In this document: in pieces, positions 52,242 through 62,432 of the stretch
Position numbering within the stretch: the first letter of the stretch is position 1
Layout of the letters: every line of letters begins with the position of its first letter
Source of the DNA: CAYSCW01 sp964429795
GTDB taxonomy: Bacteria; Acidobacteriota; Aminicenantia; Aminicenantales; Aminicenantaceae
Assembly (NCBI GenBank): GCA_964429795.1
Contig: CAYSCW010000011.1
Location: 1 to 64,000, forward strand
Direction of reading: 5' to 3'
Length of the DNA: 64,000 nucleotides
Notes under the pieces: model-generated
The model's database searches: none
Told to the model about the DNA's origin: nothing
The model's input: only the letters and a program-made list of their open reading frames with translations
Translations under genes and position numbers: made by a program

Positions 52242-54290
52242 ATGAAAAAAATCATAATTCTTCTTTTTATCCTGGGCACTTTATCCTCTATCTCAGGACA
52301 GCAAGATCTTCTACCCGCACACAAGGAATGGCTTGAGCTTGTTTCACCGATAATCACCAAAGTAGAAAGAGACATTTTCCTGGCTCTGAAAACAGCCGAA
52401 GAACGGAACAGGTTCATCCAAATTTTCTGGAAGCAGCGTGATCCTCTTCCGGATACGAATGAAAACGAATTTTACCAGGAGTACATGAGCCGAGTCCAGT
52501 TCGCGGATGCAAACTTCGGTCATGAGACCTCGAAAAAGGGGAGTCAGACAGAGAGAGGCCTTTTCTACTTGCTCCTTGGCCCTCCTCTGGAAAGGACTTC
52601 CTACACAACCCATTCTCAGCTTATGCCCATGGAGCTCTGGTACTACCGCGGTGAAGTCCAGTACGGCCTTCCTGATTTCTTTTATCTCATTTTTTACCAG
52701 CCGCAAGGACTGGGAGAGTACCGCCTCTACCATCCAGGATTCGAAGGGCCAGAGAAGCTCATAATCCACACTTCGCCTGGCCAAACTATCAACCGTAAAA
52801 ATGCGTTCAATTTGATAAGGGACATATCTGCTGAATTGGCCAACGCTTCTTTGAGCTATCTTCCTGGAGAAAGAAATCTCGACATTTCTTCTCTTTCTTC
52901 AGAGACCATCATTTCCAGTGTCTACTCTGTGCCGGAAAAAAAATTCTCAGACTCTTACGCCCGTTCCTACCTCAAATACAAAGACTTTGTCGAGACAGAA
53001 TACACACACAATTTTGTGGAGAGCAACTTCAGCATCAAAGCCTTTAAGAATGACAACCAGTTCTTCCTCCACTGGGCTTTGGAGCCAGAAAAAGTGAACT
53101 TCTCTTTCTACCAGGAGAGATACTATGCTGTTTATCAATTGATTCTCAGGATGGAAGACACACAAGGAAACCTCATCCTAGAAAAAGAAGAAGAGATCCC
53201 TCTGAAAATCACACCCGAGCAATACCAAAAACACGAGAGACAGCTTTTATCGCTTCAGGATGTGCTTCCTGTCATCCCAGGAAAATACCAAATCTTTTTT
53301 CTCCTTAAAAATAAAACAGCCCAAGATTTCACATCACAGCAAAGAGAGATTCTCGTACCTGAGGAAAGAACCGAACCTGCTCTCAGCACTTTGCTCCTCT
53401 ATCACGGGCGTGAAAAATCTGGAGGGCAACAGAGACAACCAATCAAAGCCTTTGCTTTTAAGGAATTCCAGTACCTTATCAATACCCAAAACAACTTCCT
53501 TCCTCAGGAGAGCATGGGTGTTTACTGTCAGGGATATAACCTCAAAAATACCGAATCGAAGTCGTTGCTGATCGAGATTTTCCCGGTGAACAGTCAAACA
53601 CCCGTGCAGACGGAAAAAAATCCTCTCGAAGAAATCTTAGGATCTGATGGTACATCGATCGACGCAGAATCCATCTCGCTTTCTTCCCTCAAGCCCGGAT
53701 ACTACCGCGTAGAATTATCTATAATCGACCCTGAAGGCCTGAAAATCCTCAGTCAAAAAGAAAATTTCATCATCCTTTCCATTGACTACCCTGTCATTCC
53801 ATGGGTCTTTTCCAAACAGCATGGTTCCTTTCCCAATCCAGAACATCTCTTTGTGTTGGCTTCACAATACTTCATGACGCGGAAATATGATAAAGCACTG
53901 GCTGCTCTCGAACGATCTCTCAAAATGAAGGAAGATCCCAATGTCCGGCTTTTACAGGGAAAGACTCTCTATGCCTTGGGTAGATTTGAGGACTCCATCT
54001 CTGTTGTCGAGCTTCTCTATGATTCAACACAGAACCGAGAAGCGGCCAAACTGATGGCCCTGAACTATTCCGGCCTGAGTGAGTGGGCCAAAGCTCTTTT
54101 CTATCTGGAAAAGCTCTTGGAAGAAGCTCTGGAAATCAGTGTTATGAACCTGGCTGCCGAATGTTACCTGAACCTGAATCAGCCGGAAAAAGCATTGCCG
54201 CTTATCCAAAAATCCCTGGAGCTCGATTCGAATCAGGACAAAGTCAAAGAGCAGGAGAAAAGAGCGAAAAGACAATTGACAGAAAAATAA
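52242..54290 (+). CDS. Exported GWxTD-family protein with C-terminal TPRs
   Basis: Signal peptide (LFILGTLSSISG) then the GWxTD-type domain: FLALKTAEERNRFIQIFWKQ, RDPLPDTNENEFYQEY and RGLFYLLLGPP; the eponymous GW-x-TD motif is degenerate here (KGSQTERG). A long beta-rich middle follows, then TPR-like helices from about residue 540 (YDKALAALERSLKM). Length 682. Function unknown; the family is common in Acidobacteriota/Bacteroidota-like genomes, next to TPR genes. First gene of a three-gene operon. Confidence 0.82.
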   Translation: MKKIIILLFILGTLSSISGQQDLLPAHKEWLELVSPIITKVERDIFLALKTAEERNRFIQIFWKQRDPLPDTNENEFYQEYMSRVQFADANFGHETSKKGSQTERGLFYLLLGPPLERTSYTTHSQLMPMELWYYRGEVQYGLPDFFYLIFYQPQGLGEYRLYHPGFEGPEKLIIHTSPGQTINRKNAFNLIRDISAELANASLSYLPGERNLDISSLSSETIISSVYSVPEKKFSDSYARSYLKYKDFVETEYTHNFVESNFSIKAFKNDNQFFLHWALEPEKVNFSFYQERYYAVYQLILRMEDTQGNLILEKEEEIPLKITPEQYQKHERQLLSLQDVLPVIPGKYQIFFLLKNKTAQDFTSQQREILVPEERTEPALSTLLLYHGREKSGGQQRQPIKAFAFKEFQYLINTQNNFLPQESMGVYCQGYNLKNTESKSLLIEIFPVNSQTPVQTEKNPLEEILGSDGTSIDAESISLSSLKPGYYRVELSIIDPEGLKILSQKENFIILSIDYPVIPWVFSKQHGSFPNPEHLFVLASQYFMTRKYDKALAALERSLKMKEDPNVRLLQGKTLYALGRFEDSISVVELLYDSTQNREAAKLMALNYSGLSEWAKALFYLEKLLEEALEISVMNLAAECYLNLNQPEKALPLIQKSLELDSNQDKVKEQEKRAKRQLTEK

Positions 54291-54356
54291 AACACTTCGT
54301 AACAGAGATTCCATTGAGTATAAAGTTATTCATGAAATATGACTTTGGAGGTAATC

Positions 54357-55292
54357 ATGAGACGAAAATCCGTCCTTTTTTTGCTTTTGATTATCATTAT
54401 GGCAATAAACGTTTCTCCCCAATATGAAGGAAAGATTGAGGGGATTGTCACTGACGAAAACGGTATTCCAGTGGAAAAGGTTCAGGTTACTATCACCTCA
54501 CTCAGGGCATCGAGCACACAGTTTAAGTTGATCACAGACAAAGAAGGCAAATTCATTCAGGTTGGACTGCGACCCGGATACTTCCAGGTGAATTTTAAAA
54601 AGGAAGGGTTTCTCACCGGCTCCTTGGATGTGCGAGTAAGAATATCTGAAACGAGCCGAGTTGAAGTCCAACTGAAAAAAACAGAATCCAGCGTAGATCC
54701 TGTATTCGCCAAGGCAGACAAGTTGTTTTATGAGGGGAACAAACTGTACGAAAAACAAAACTACCAAGAAGCTATCCCAAAATATGAAGAGGCCATCCGG
54801 CTTCATGACAAACAGTGGGCCTATTTTTTCAACCTTGGCTTAGCCTACAAGAAATTGGAGAAAATCGAAGAAGCTGCCAGCGCGTTCGGGAAAGCTGTAG
54901 CGCTCAACCCGGAAAGCTACAGCTGTAATAAAGAGATGGGCGAAACACTGGCAAAAATGGAAAAGTATGAAGAGGCAAAACAGTACTACCAGAAAGCCGT
55001 AGAACTCAATCAGGATGATCCGGATACCTATTACAACTACGGTTTGGTTCTGATCGAGCTCGGCGAAAACGAGGAAGCCCTGAAATCTTTTCTCAGAGTT
55101 GTGGAGCTTAAAGAAGACTACGCCGACGCCTATTACCATCTGGGAACTCTCTATATCAGACAGAACGAAGTCGAGGAGGCGGTAAAAAATCTGGAAAAAT
55201 TTTTAGAACTGGCGCCTGACCATGAAAAAGCGGAAATCGCAAAGCAATTGCTTGACTATATCAAAAAAGACAATCTGGAAGAAAAGCAATGA
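54357..55292 (+). CDS. Exported carboxypeptidase-regulatory/TPR protein
   Basis: GGAGGT four bases before the ATG at 54357 sets the start (an in-frame ATG at 54339 is upstream). After a signal peptide, an Ig-like CarboxypepD_reg domain (KIEGIVTDENGIPVEKVQVT) covers about 20-105. Four to five TPRs follow (YEEAKQYYQKAVELNQDDP, NEEALKSFLRVVELKEDYAD). 311 residues. Its stop overlaps the next GWxTD gene by 4 nt, so these envelope proteins are made together and probably form a complex. Confidence 0.87.
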   Translation: MRRKSVLFLLLIIIMAINVSPQYEGKIEGIVTDENGIPVEKVQVTITSLRASSTQFKLITDKEGKFIQVGLRPGYFQVNFKKEGFLTGSLDVRVRISETSRVEVQLKKTESSVDPVFAKADKLFYEGNKLYEKQNYQEAIPKYEEAIRLHDKQWAYFFNLGLAYKKLEKIEEAASAFGKAVALNPESYSCNKEMGETLAKMEKYEEAKQYYQKAVELNQDDPDTYYNYGLVLIELGENEEALKSFLRVVELKEDYADAYYHLGTLYIRQNEVEEAVKNLEKFLELAPDHEKAEIAKQLLDYIKKDNLEEKQ

Positions 55293-56734
55293 ACAAGAAA
55301 TTTTTCCTATCTACTTTCGTATTCATTCTTTTAATATCTTCTGACCTGCCAGCTAAAAAAAAGGATAAATACCAAGAATGGCTAAACGAAGTGAATCTCA
55401 TCATTACCGATACGGAAAAAGCTGAATTCAAAAAGCTGAGAAAAGATACAGACAAAGAATTCTTTATCAATCTTTTCTGGGCAAAAAGAGACCCTACGCC
55501 TCAAACTGAAAAAAACGAGTTCAAGGAGGAGTATTACCTGCGCTTGAGTTATGTCAACAAATCTTTTATATACGGATACAAAACAGGAACAGCCACTGAT
55601 ATGGGAAAAGTCTATCTTTACTTCGGCAACCCGCTCAGAGTGTTCAGGCAGGATCCGCGTGTCATCATCTGGGTTTATCCTGCTCAACCCTGGATGAATC
55701 TTGCTAAAGAAACTTTCACCATCGTCTTTTCTGCTGTTAAGACAGACTGGGTCAATCGGGACCGAGAGAAAGAGCTGATCTCATCCATAGACTCCGATGG
55801 CTATGTCATCGACCGTTCCCAGACTGATGCCAGGGTGATGCAGGCTTTCTATGCCTGCCGGGAGAGGTTCCTGCGCAATTCGGACCTTAAAGAGCTTCCC
55901 GACTATAAAAAAGTCAAGACATCCTCTCCTGAATCCTTCGAAGAAAAGCTCATTCAACAGGTAAAATCCACCAGCCAGGACAGTGTCCATATTCCCTTCG
56001 AGAAAAAAATCCTGTTTATCAAGGCTCAAAACAGGAGCTGCTATCTGACATTTCTTTTCAAAATTGACCCCGGCGAGAAGAGTGATGCCATCCATAAAAA
56101 CCTGGTTTTCTTCGGCAGGCTGGAATCAAGTGACCATTCCTATGAGCTTCGCCAGGAAAAAGACCTGGATAAAGAGAAAGACTATTTCATTTCTCACTTC
56201 GGACTTCCCGTAATGCCCGGAGAATATAGGCTATTCATCGGCTTCCACACCAAGGATAAACAAACGTATTCTATAAAAACAGATCAAATTAAAGTGCCCA
56301 ATTTCTGGAGTGAGGAGCTGGCTCTTTCCTCTCTTATCGCTTCCTGTCAAGTTCGAGAGGAGAAGCCTTCAGCCAAAGCGAATGAGTATGATGTTTTCTC
56401 TTTAGGCCGTTACACCCTCCTTCCTCGCTTTAGCCAAGAATACACCAAGGAAGAATCTCTGAATGTCTTTTACTATATCTACAATTTCACTGTGGATTCG
56501 AACGAAGATTGTTCTCTTCTGATCGAGTTTGAGCTTCAGAAGGGGGAAAAAACGTTGAAACTGAATCCTAAAAAAAGAAAACAAAAGTTGGGAAAAGAGG
56601 CGGCCCTCCTTGAGGGAACTCAGATTCCTCTCTCTGCTCTTCCTGAGTCGGGAGAGTATAAATTGACAGTGAGAGTGACCGATGAAATCACAAATAAGAC
56701 AGTCAGTCGAAAGCTTAAGTTTGTCCTCCTTTAA
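55289..56734 (+). CDS. Second exported GWxTD-family protein
   Basis: Signal peptide (FFLSTFVFILLISSDLPA), then the GWxTD domain: YQEWLNEVNLIITDTEKAEF, FINLFWAKRDPTPQTEKNEF, GTATDMGKVYLYFGNP. The rest is beta-rich and parallels the protein at 52242 without its TPR tail. Length 481. ATGA overlap with the TPR gene. The two GWxTD paralogues share the FW-x-KRDP-x-P-x-T-x-NEF block, indicating old duplication within the operon. Confidence 0.83.
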   Translation: MNKKFFLSTFVFILLISSDLPAKKKDKYQEWLNEVNLIITDTEKAEFKKLRKDTDKEFFINLFWAKRDPTPQTEKNEFKEEYYLRLSYVNKSFIYGYKTGTATDMGKVYLYFGNPLRVFRQDPRVIIWVYPAQPWMNLAKETFTIVFSAVKTDWVNRDREKELISSIDSDGYVIDRSQTDARVMQAFYACRERFLRNSDLKELPDYKKVKTSSPESFEEKLIQQVKSTSQDSVHIPFEKKILFIKAQNRSCYLTFLFKIDPGEKSDAIHKNLVFFGRLESSDHSYELRQEKDLDKEKDYFISHFGLPVMPGEYRLFIGFHTKDKQTYSIKTDQIKVPNFWSEELALSSLIASCQVREEKPSAKANEYDVFSLGRYTLLPRFSQEYTKEESLNVFYYIYNFTVDSNEDCSLLIEFELQKGEKTLKLNPKKRKQKLGKEAALLEGTQIPLSALPESGEYKLTVRVTDEITNKTVSRKLKFVLL

Positions 56735-56758
56735 GGTCAAAGTCAAAAGAGAGCAACA

Positions 56759-59700
56759 TTATCCAGAATGGATATCCTGAAGGCAAAGGAGAGAAGGAGA
56801 GAGTTTCTTCCTCATCTCGATAGCTTTGACCGCAGCGCTGGCTGAGGGGATGGTGGTAAAACAGGGTATCCGATAGGAGAAAGCGACTTTCCTGATCATT
56901 TGAGCATCCTTCCTCTCGTACCTTCCCGAGGGGGTGTTCAATATCATAGAGACATTTCCTTCTTTCAAATCATCGAGGATGTTTTCCCCTTCTCCGTAAA
57001 CCTTGCCGATGGTATCTACCGCATATCCGTGCCTGTGAAGATACTGCGCTGTCCCCTCAGTAGCGATCATCCTGAAGCCCATGCCAGCCAGTTTTTCCAC
57101 AAGAGAAACAGCCTTCGGCTTGTCCTCATCACAGAAACTGATGAAAACTCTCCCTTCACAAGGAAGAAAGAATCCTGCTCCCTCCTCTGCTTTCAAAAAA
57201 GCCAGTGGGAAATATCTATCTAGGCCGATAGACTCCCCTGTAGAACGCATCTCCGGTCCGAGTATGGGATCAACTTCCAAGAATTTGTCAAAGGAAAAGA
57301 CTGCTTCTTTGACGGCATAAAGGCCAGCAGCGGCGGGGATTAGATCGATATTTTGGAGCTTCTCGCCCATGATCAACCGGATGGCGATCTTGGCCAGAGG
57401 TATTCCCGTCGCCTTGGAGATAAAGGGGACGGTTCTCGAAGCTCTGGGATTGACCTCCAGGATATAGATTTTGGTCCCTTTAACCGCAACCTGCACATTC
57501 ATCAATCCCACAATCTGAAGCTCTCTGGCCATCAGGGCGCATTGCTTCCTCACTTCCTCCACCACTCGGTCAGGCAGAAAATAGGGCGGGAAAACCATAG
57601 AAGCATCTCCTGAATGGATACCCGCCTCCTGGATATGTTCGAGGATTCCTCCGATGTAAACTTCCTCTCCGTCGCAGAGGAGGTCGACATCCAACTCAAT
57701 GGCATTCTCGATAAACTCGTCGATAAGGATTGGATACTCGGCGCAATATTCCTGGATTGATTTGAGGTACTTCTCCAGCTCCTCCTCATCATGGATGACT
57801 CTCATGGCCCTCCCTCCCAGAACATAAGAGGGCCGAACAAGTACAGGGTATCCGATTCTTTCTGCAATCCCCAGAGCCTTCTTAAAATCTCTGGTCATGC
57901 CGTTTCTCGGACGGGTGAGATTCAGCCTTCTCAGAAATTGGTCGAACTTCTCCCTGTTTTCAGTCTGATCGATGGCAGAGGAGGATGTTCCTAGAATTTT
58001 GACTTTATTCTTCCACAATCCTGTGGCGATCTTGAGGGGAGTCTGTCCGCCAAACTGGACAATGATTCCCTCTGGCCTCTCTTTGCGGTTGATAGAAATC
58101 ACATCCTCCAGGGTCACAGGGTCAAAATAAAGCCGGTCGGATATATCATAATCAGTGGAGACGGTCTCTGGATTGGAATTGATCATGATGGCTCGATATC
58201 CCAGGTCTCGCAATCCCAAAACACCGTGCACACAGCAGTAATCAAACTCGATGCCCTGCCCTATCCGGTTGGGACCCGAGCCAAGGATAATAGCTTTTTT
58301 CTCGAGGATTTCCTCTGCTTCATCCTCCTCTTCATAAGTAGAGTAGAAATAAGGAGTTTCCGATTCAAATTCCCCGGCACAGGTATCGACGACTTTCCAC
58401 ACAGGTTGTACCTTCTGCATCTTCCTCATTTTCCTGATTTCCTCTTCGCTGGAGTTTATAAGCCTGGCGATCCGCCTATCAGAAAAACCAAATTCTTTGG
58501 CTTTTCGCAAGAAATCACTATCGAGCGTCTGAGCTTTTCTAGATTTTAATAACTCCTCAAAGTCGACGATTTCTTTGATGTTATAGAGGAAGAAAGGATC
58601 AATCTTGGTCAACTGTGCGATTTCTTCCAGAGGCAAACCTTGTCTTATCGCTTCAGCGATGAACCAGAGGCGTTCTGCATTCGGCTGAGCAAGATTTCGC
58701 TTGAGATATTTACGACGGTTCGCTTCTGGCTTTTCTTCCAGTCCCCAGCGGTCGATCTCCAGAGCCCGTATAGCCTTCTGGAGAGCTTCTTTGAAGGTTC
58801 GACCGATAGCCATGGCTTCTCCCACGGATTTCATCTGGGTGGTCAGGGAGGGTTCTTCTTCGGGAAACTTTTCGAAAGCAAAGCGGGGAATCTTGACCAC
58901 CACATAGTCGATGGCAGGCTCAAAACAGGCTGGAGTTTTCTTGGTAATATCGTTGAGAATTTCATCCAGAGTATAACCCACAGCCAGCTTGGCCGCCATC
59001 TTGGCGATGGGGAAACCGGTCGCTTTGGAAGCCAGGGCCGAAGAGCGCGAAACACGGGGATTCATCTCGATGACCATCATCCTGCCATCTTCGGGATTGA
59101 TGGCGAACTGGATGTTGGATCCACCTGTCTCTACCCCTATCTCTCTCATGATGGCTATGGCAGCATTGCGCAACCGCTGGTATTCCTTATCCGTTAAGGT
59201 CTGTGCAGGAGCCACTGTGATCGAATCTCCTGTATGCACCCCCATGGGGTCAAAGTTTTCGATAGAACAGACAATGACTACGTTATCCTTCTTATCGCGC
59301 ATGACCTCCAGTTCAAATTCTTTCCAACCGATGATCGATTTCTCGATTAAAATTCTGTTGACGGGGCTGATGGCCAATCCCAGCGGAATGTATTTGTGGA
59401 AATCATCCCAATCCAGCAGAATGTTGCCCCCTGTTCCACCCAAGGTAAAGGATGGACGAACAACCACTGGAAAGTGGATTTCTCTGACGATCTCTTGGGC
59501 CTCTTGGATGTTGGAGGCATAGCCAGAAGAAGGAACTTCCAGCCCTATTCTTTCCATGGACTGGCGGAAGAGCATACGATCTTCAGCCTTCCGAATGGAG
59601 TTCGTGTCCACTCCGATCAATCGGATGCCATATCGCTTGAGGATACTTTTCTCGTGCAACTCCAGAGCCAGATTCAAGGCTTTCTGACCTCCCAAAGTAG

Positions 59701-59962
59701 CCAGCACAGCATCAGGCCTCTCCTTGTCGATGATTCTCTCCAGATACTCCACAGTCAGAGGCTCCAGATAAGTACGATCGGCAAACTCAGGATCTGTCAT
59801 GATAGTGGCGGGGTTGGAATTGAGGAGGATCACCTTGTAGTTCTCCTCCTTGAGAGCCTTAAGCGCCTGGGTTCCTGAATAATCAAACTCGGAGGCCTGG
59901 CCGATGATGATGGGACCCGAGCCGATAATCAATATCGATCGAATATCTTCCCGCCTGGGCAA
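56759..59962 (-). CDS. carB: Carbamoyl-phosphate synthase large subunit
   Basis: CarB makes carbamoyl phosphate from bicarbonate, ammonia (from CarA) and two ATP, for pyrimidine and arginine synthesis. Two ATP-grasp halves are clear (GSGPIIIGQASEFDYSGTQA and GSGPNRIGQGIEFDYCCVHG), each with its own glycine-rich and metal motifs (VIEMNPRVSRSSALASKATG, ILEVNPRASRTVPFISKATG). A C-terminal MGS-like allosteric domain starts near 935. Length 1067 is standard. The start lies 1 nt downstream of the carA stop. Confidence 0.98.
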   Translation of the reverse strand: MPRREDIRSILIIGSGPIIIGQASEFDYSGTQALKALKEENYKVILLNSNPATIMTDPEFADRTYLEPLTVEYLERIIDKERPDAVLATLGGQKALNLALELHEKSILKRYGIRLIGVDTNSIRKAEDRMLFRQSMERIGLEVPSSGYASNIQEAQEIVREIHFPVVVRPSFTLGGTGGNILLDWDDFHKYIPLGLAISPVNRILIEKSIIGWKEFELEVMRDKKDNVVIVCSIENFDPMGVHTGDSITVAPAQTLTDKEYQRLRNAAIAIMREIGVETGGSNIQFAINPEDGRMMVIEMNPRVSRSSALASKATGFPIAKMAAKLAVGYTLDEILNDITKKTPACFEPAIDYVVVKIPRFAFEKFPEEEPSLTTQMKSVGEAMAIGRTFKEALQKAIRALEIDRWGLEEKPEANRRKYLKRNLAQPNAERLWFIAEAIRQGLPLEEIAQLTKIDPFFLYNIKEIVDFEELLKSRKAQTLDSDFLRKAKEFGFSDRRIARLINSSEEEIRKMRKMQKVQPVWKVVDTCAGEFESETPYFYSTYEEEDEAEEILEKKAIILGSGPNRIGQGIEFDYCCVHGVLGLRDLGYRAIMINSNPETVSTDYDISDRLYFDPVTLEDVISINRKERPEGIIVQFGGQTPLKIATGLWKNKVKILGTSSSAIDQTENREKFDQFLRRLNLTRPRNGMTRDFKKALGIAERIGYPVLVRPSYVLGGRAMRVIHDEEELEKYLKSIQEYCAEYPILIDEFIENAIELDVDLLCDGEEVYIGGILEHIQEAGIHSGDASMVFPPYFLPDRVVEEVRKQCALMARELQIVGLMNVQVAVKGTKIYILEVNPRASRTVPFISKATGIPLAKIAIRLIMGEKLQNIDLIPAAAGLYAVKEAVFSFDKFLEVDPILGPEMRSTGESIGLDRYFPLAFLKAEEGAGFFLPCEGRVFISFCDEDKPKAVSLVEKLAGMGFRMIATEGTAQYLHRHGYAVDTIGKVYGEGENILDDLKEGNVSMILNTPSGRYERKDAQMIRKVAFSYRIPCFTTIPSASAAVKAIEMRKKLSPSLLCLQDIHSG

Positions 59963-59963
59963 T

Positions 59964-61094
59964 CTATCCTCCCTTAAAATTCTCCATCATGCGTATAAAA
60001 TCTCGAAAAAGATAGCTTGAGTCCATAGGGCCAGGAGAGCTTTCGGGATGATACTGGACAGAGAAGAGATGTTTCTCTCTCAAACAGAATCCTTCTGCTG
60101 TTCTATCGTTCAGGTTGAGATGAGTGAGTTTAGCTACCTCTTCAATAGAATCGATGTCCACGGCGAAACCATGGTTCTGGCAGGTGATCTCTATGGCTCC
60201 ACTCTCAAGATTTTTCACTGGATGATTGCCGCCATGATGCCCGAATCTTAGCTTGTAAGTCTTTCCTCCTAAGGCTAAAGCAAGGAGTTGATGGCCGAGG
60301 CATATTCCGAAGAGAGGAACTTTCCCGACCAAATTCTTGATGTTGCCAATGGCATAGGAAAGCGGTGCCGGATCGCCGGGCCCGTTAGAGAGCAGAATCC
60401 CATCGGGTTTCATCCTGAACGTCTCTTCCCAGGGGGTAGAGGCAGGAACCACCAGAACATCAACCTGGTTGGAAGCAAGATTTCTCAGGATGTTTCTCTT
60501 GATTCCGAAGTCATAGGCCACCACAAAGTGTCTCAGCCGCTTCTGCTCAAGATAACCATGGGGCCATCCGTAGGTTTTTTCCCTCCATCTGTAAGCTTTA
60601 TCCGTAGTAACATCTCTGACTAAATCACGGCCCACTATGGGTGGAATGCTTCTCGCTCGGAGCACCAGATTCTGGACATCGTCCTCGGATGTGGAGATGA
60701 GCGCCCTCTGGGCTCCGCCAGTCCGAATCATCTTGGTCAGTCTTCTAGTATCGATGCCCTGGATAGCAACGACCTTGTGTTTTTTGAGATATTCGTCAAG
60801 ACCTTCCTCCTTCCTCCAGTTGGAAGGGAAAGCGGCCAGTTCCTTAACCACCAGACCCTCCACCCATGGACGCCACGATTCCACATCCTCCACATTGCAT
60901 CCGTAGTTTCCGATGAGAGGATAGGTCATGGTGACAATTTGACCTTTGTATGAGGGATCTGTCAGGATTTCCTGGTACCCAGCCATGGAAGTGTTGAAGA
61001 CGATCTCCCCTTCTGCATCGGCTTCATATCCTATGGATTCACCGACAAAATAGGCTCCGTTTTCCAGCACAAGCAGAGCCTTTTTCTCGTCCAT
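59964..61094 (-). CDS. carA: Carbamoyl-phosphate synthase small (glutaminase) subunit
   Basis: CarA hydrolyses glutamine and channels ammonia to CarB. The N-terminal domain has FNTSMAGYQEILTDPSYKGQ. The class I glutamine amidotransferase part has the nucleophile in FGICLGHQLLALALGG and the His/Glu pair in VQYHPESSPGPMDS. Length 376. No strong ribosome site; a 14-bp palindrome lies 12-25 nt before the ATG. First gene of carAB. Confidence 0.98.
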   Translation of the reverse strand: MDEKKALLVLENGAYFVGESIGYEADAEGEIVFNTSMAGYQEILTDPSYKGQIVTMTYPLIGNYGCNVEDVESWRPWVEGLVVKELAAFPSNWRKEEGLDEYLKKHKVVAIQGIDTRRLTKMIRTGGAQRALISTSEDDVQNLVLRARSIPPIVGRDLVRDVTTDKAYRWREKTYGWPHGYLEQKRLRHFVVAYDFGIKRNILRNLASNQVDVLVVPASTPWEETFRMKPDGILLSNGPGDPAPLSYAIGNIKNLVGKVPLFGICLGHQLLALALGGKTYKLRFGHHGGNHPVKNLESGAIEITCQNHGFAVDIDSIEEVAKLTHLNLNDRTAEGFCLREKHLFSVQYHPESSPGPMDSSYLFRDFIRMMENFKGG

Positions 61095-61105
61095 TCTAAA
61101 TCAAA

Positions 61106-61119
61106 AGAATACGTATTCT
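61106..61119. promoter_or_regulatory. 14-bp perfect palindrome in the carA leader
   Basis: AGAATACGTATTCT lies just before the carA start. Its position over the leader suggests a repressor operator. It loosely resembles ArgR half-sites (GAAT/ATTC), and ArgR control of carAB is known in other bacteria; that link is inference. Confidence 0.4.
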
Positions 61120-61301
61120 CAAAATTGTTTAGCCTATTTTACATATATTGAATTTTGAATTTAAGGATTTTTTCAAAAAGTTTATTCTTGGTAAATATTG
61201 AGGGCTTTCTCTTGCTGCCTGAACTTCCCCCAAATGGAGGCCTTCTCCTTCTCTGAAAAAAAGAACTCTGTCCTTCCTCCCAGAGAAGAACAGGCAATCC
61301 A

Positions 61302-62270
61302 TCACTTCTCTATCTTGAGTAAATAAAAGTCTCTTTTCCGGCCCTCTCTTTCTATCCCCTTGAAGTCGATGATCTTGTATCCTCTTTTAAAAAGCGTCTG
61401 AAAAATCTCTCTCGATTTCATCCTCCATCTCAAGGGAATGTGCCGCACCTCGGCTTGTGTCACATCTGTTTCTCTGAGCATTCGATAAAAATCATAGGGA
61501 ATCTCCACCAGCAAGAACTCCTGGTTTAAATCAAGGTTGATATCTTTCACCACTTCAAGAGTCACTCGGCCGCTCCGTCCTTCAACTTCGACTCTCCTGG
61601 AGCTAAGCGCTAGATTTTTGGCAGCGAGCAGACTTTCCGCGTCATAATCAGGTCTTCGCACTTCTCTCTCCAGGTCCCATAAGAGAGAAAAACGGTCACA
61701 AGGCACATCCGTCCTGTTAAGATACCCTCCGAATAGGCTGTAACAGGACTCTCTGTACTCCTTCACCTCCATCCCAAAGTGGTGGATATTCCTGTAGGCG
61801 TTGACTCCTGTCAAAGGATCATAAGTGCAGGTGACTTTAAAAACTCCGAAGACCTCCATCAGGCATTCTTTTTGAAATTCTTTTATCTGGATCCCCAAGC
61901 TGTATCTCTGAAAATCCTCTCTTACTCCAACATATTGAGAATAGAAGAGAAGATTATCCATATCCCTAAAGGCGAGATCCTTATCCTCTACCCCAACAAA
62001 TCCATAGGAAAAGCCGATAAAATGGTCCTCATCCTCCACAAACTGCCCTTGTGCATCTTCTACATAGACGGCGATAAAAAGGGCGCTTCCTTCATGGAAG
62101 AAATTCTCACAGGCCATATTACGCTCCCCAGGAAGAGTATCGGCGGGCTCCCCCCAGATATCATACCTTAACTTTTCATACTTTGTGTAATCACTGGCAT
62201 TGGAGGATTTTTCCACCTTGAACAGGAACCTTTTTCCTTTGACCTGGATGATCTTATCCAATTCCTTCAT
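61302..62270 (-). CDS. GNAT-superfamily protein (COG3375-like)
   Basis: The 322-residue product has an N-terminal acetyltransferase fold: KYEKLRYDIWGEP, FIGFSYGFVGVED, a CoA-site-like SQYVGVREDFQRYSLGIQIK, then VTCTYDPLTGVNAYRNIHHF and GGYLNRTDVPCDRFSLLW. This matches predicted GNAT proteins of the COG3375 type. The C-terminal ~100 residues are mixed alpha/beta. No substrate is known. Single-gene unit upstream of carA on the same strand. Confidence 0.7.
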   Translation of the reverse strand: MKELDKIIQVKGKRFLFKVEKSSNASDYTKYEKLRYDIWGEPADTLPGERNMACENFFHEGSALFIAVYVEDAQGQFVEDEDHFIGFSYGFVGVEDKDLAFRDMDNLLFYSQYVGVREDFQRYSLGIQIKEFQKECLMEVFGVFKVTCTYDPLTGVNAYRNIHHFGMEVKEYRESCYSLFGGYLNRTDVPCDRFSLLWDLEREVRRPDYDAESLLAAKNLALSSRRVEVEGRSGRVTLEVVKDINLDLNQEFLLVEIPYDFYRMLRETDVTQAEVRHIPLRWRMKSREIFQTLFKRGYKIIDFKGIEREGRKRDFYLLKIEK

Positions 62271-62432
62271 TTTTAAGGATTTATCTTCCTCTCGACATTA
62301 TCTCAGGAAGATTTTATCGGAACATTCACCCGAAATGCAAGAATTGTTTGAATTCATCCCCATTTTGATATATGGTTATTGTCTTTATGAAGGTTGGCCG
62401 TAACTCACTCCAGTCTTAAGGAGAGGTGCTCT

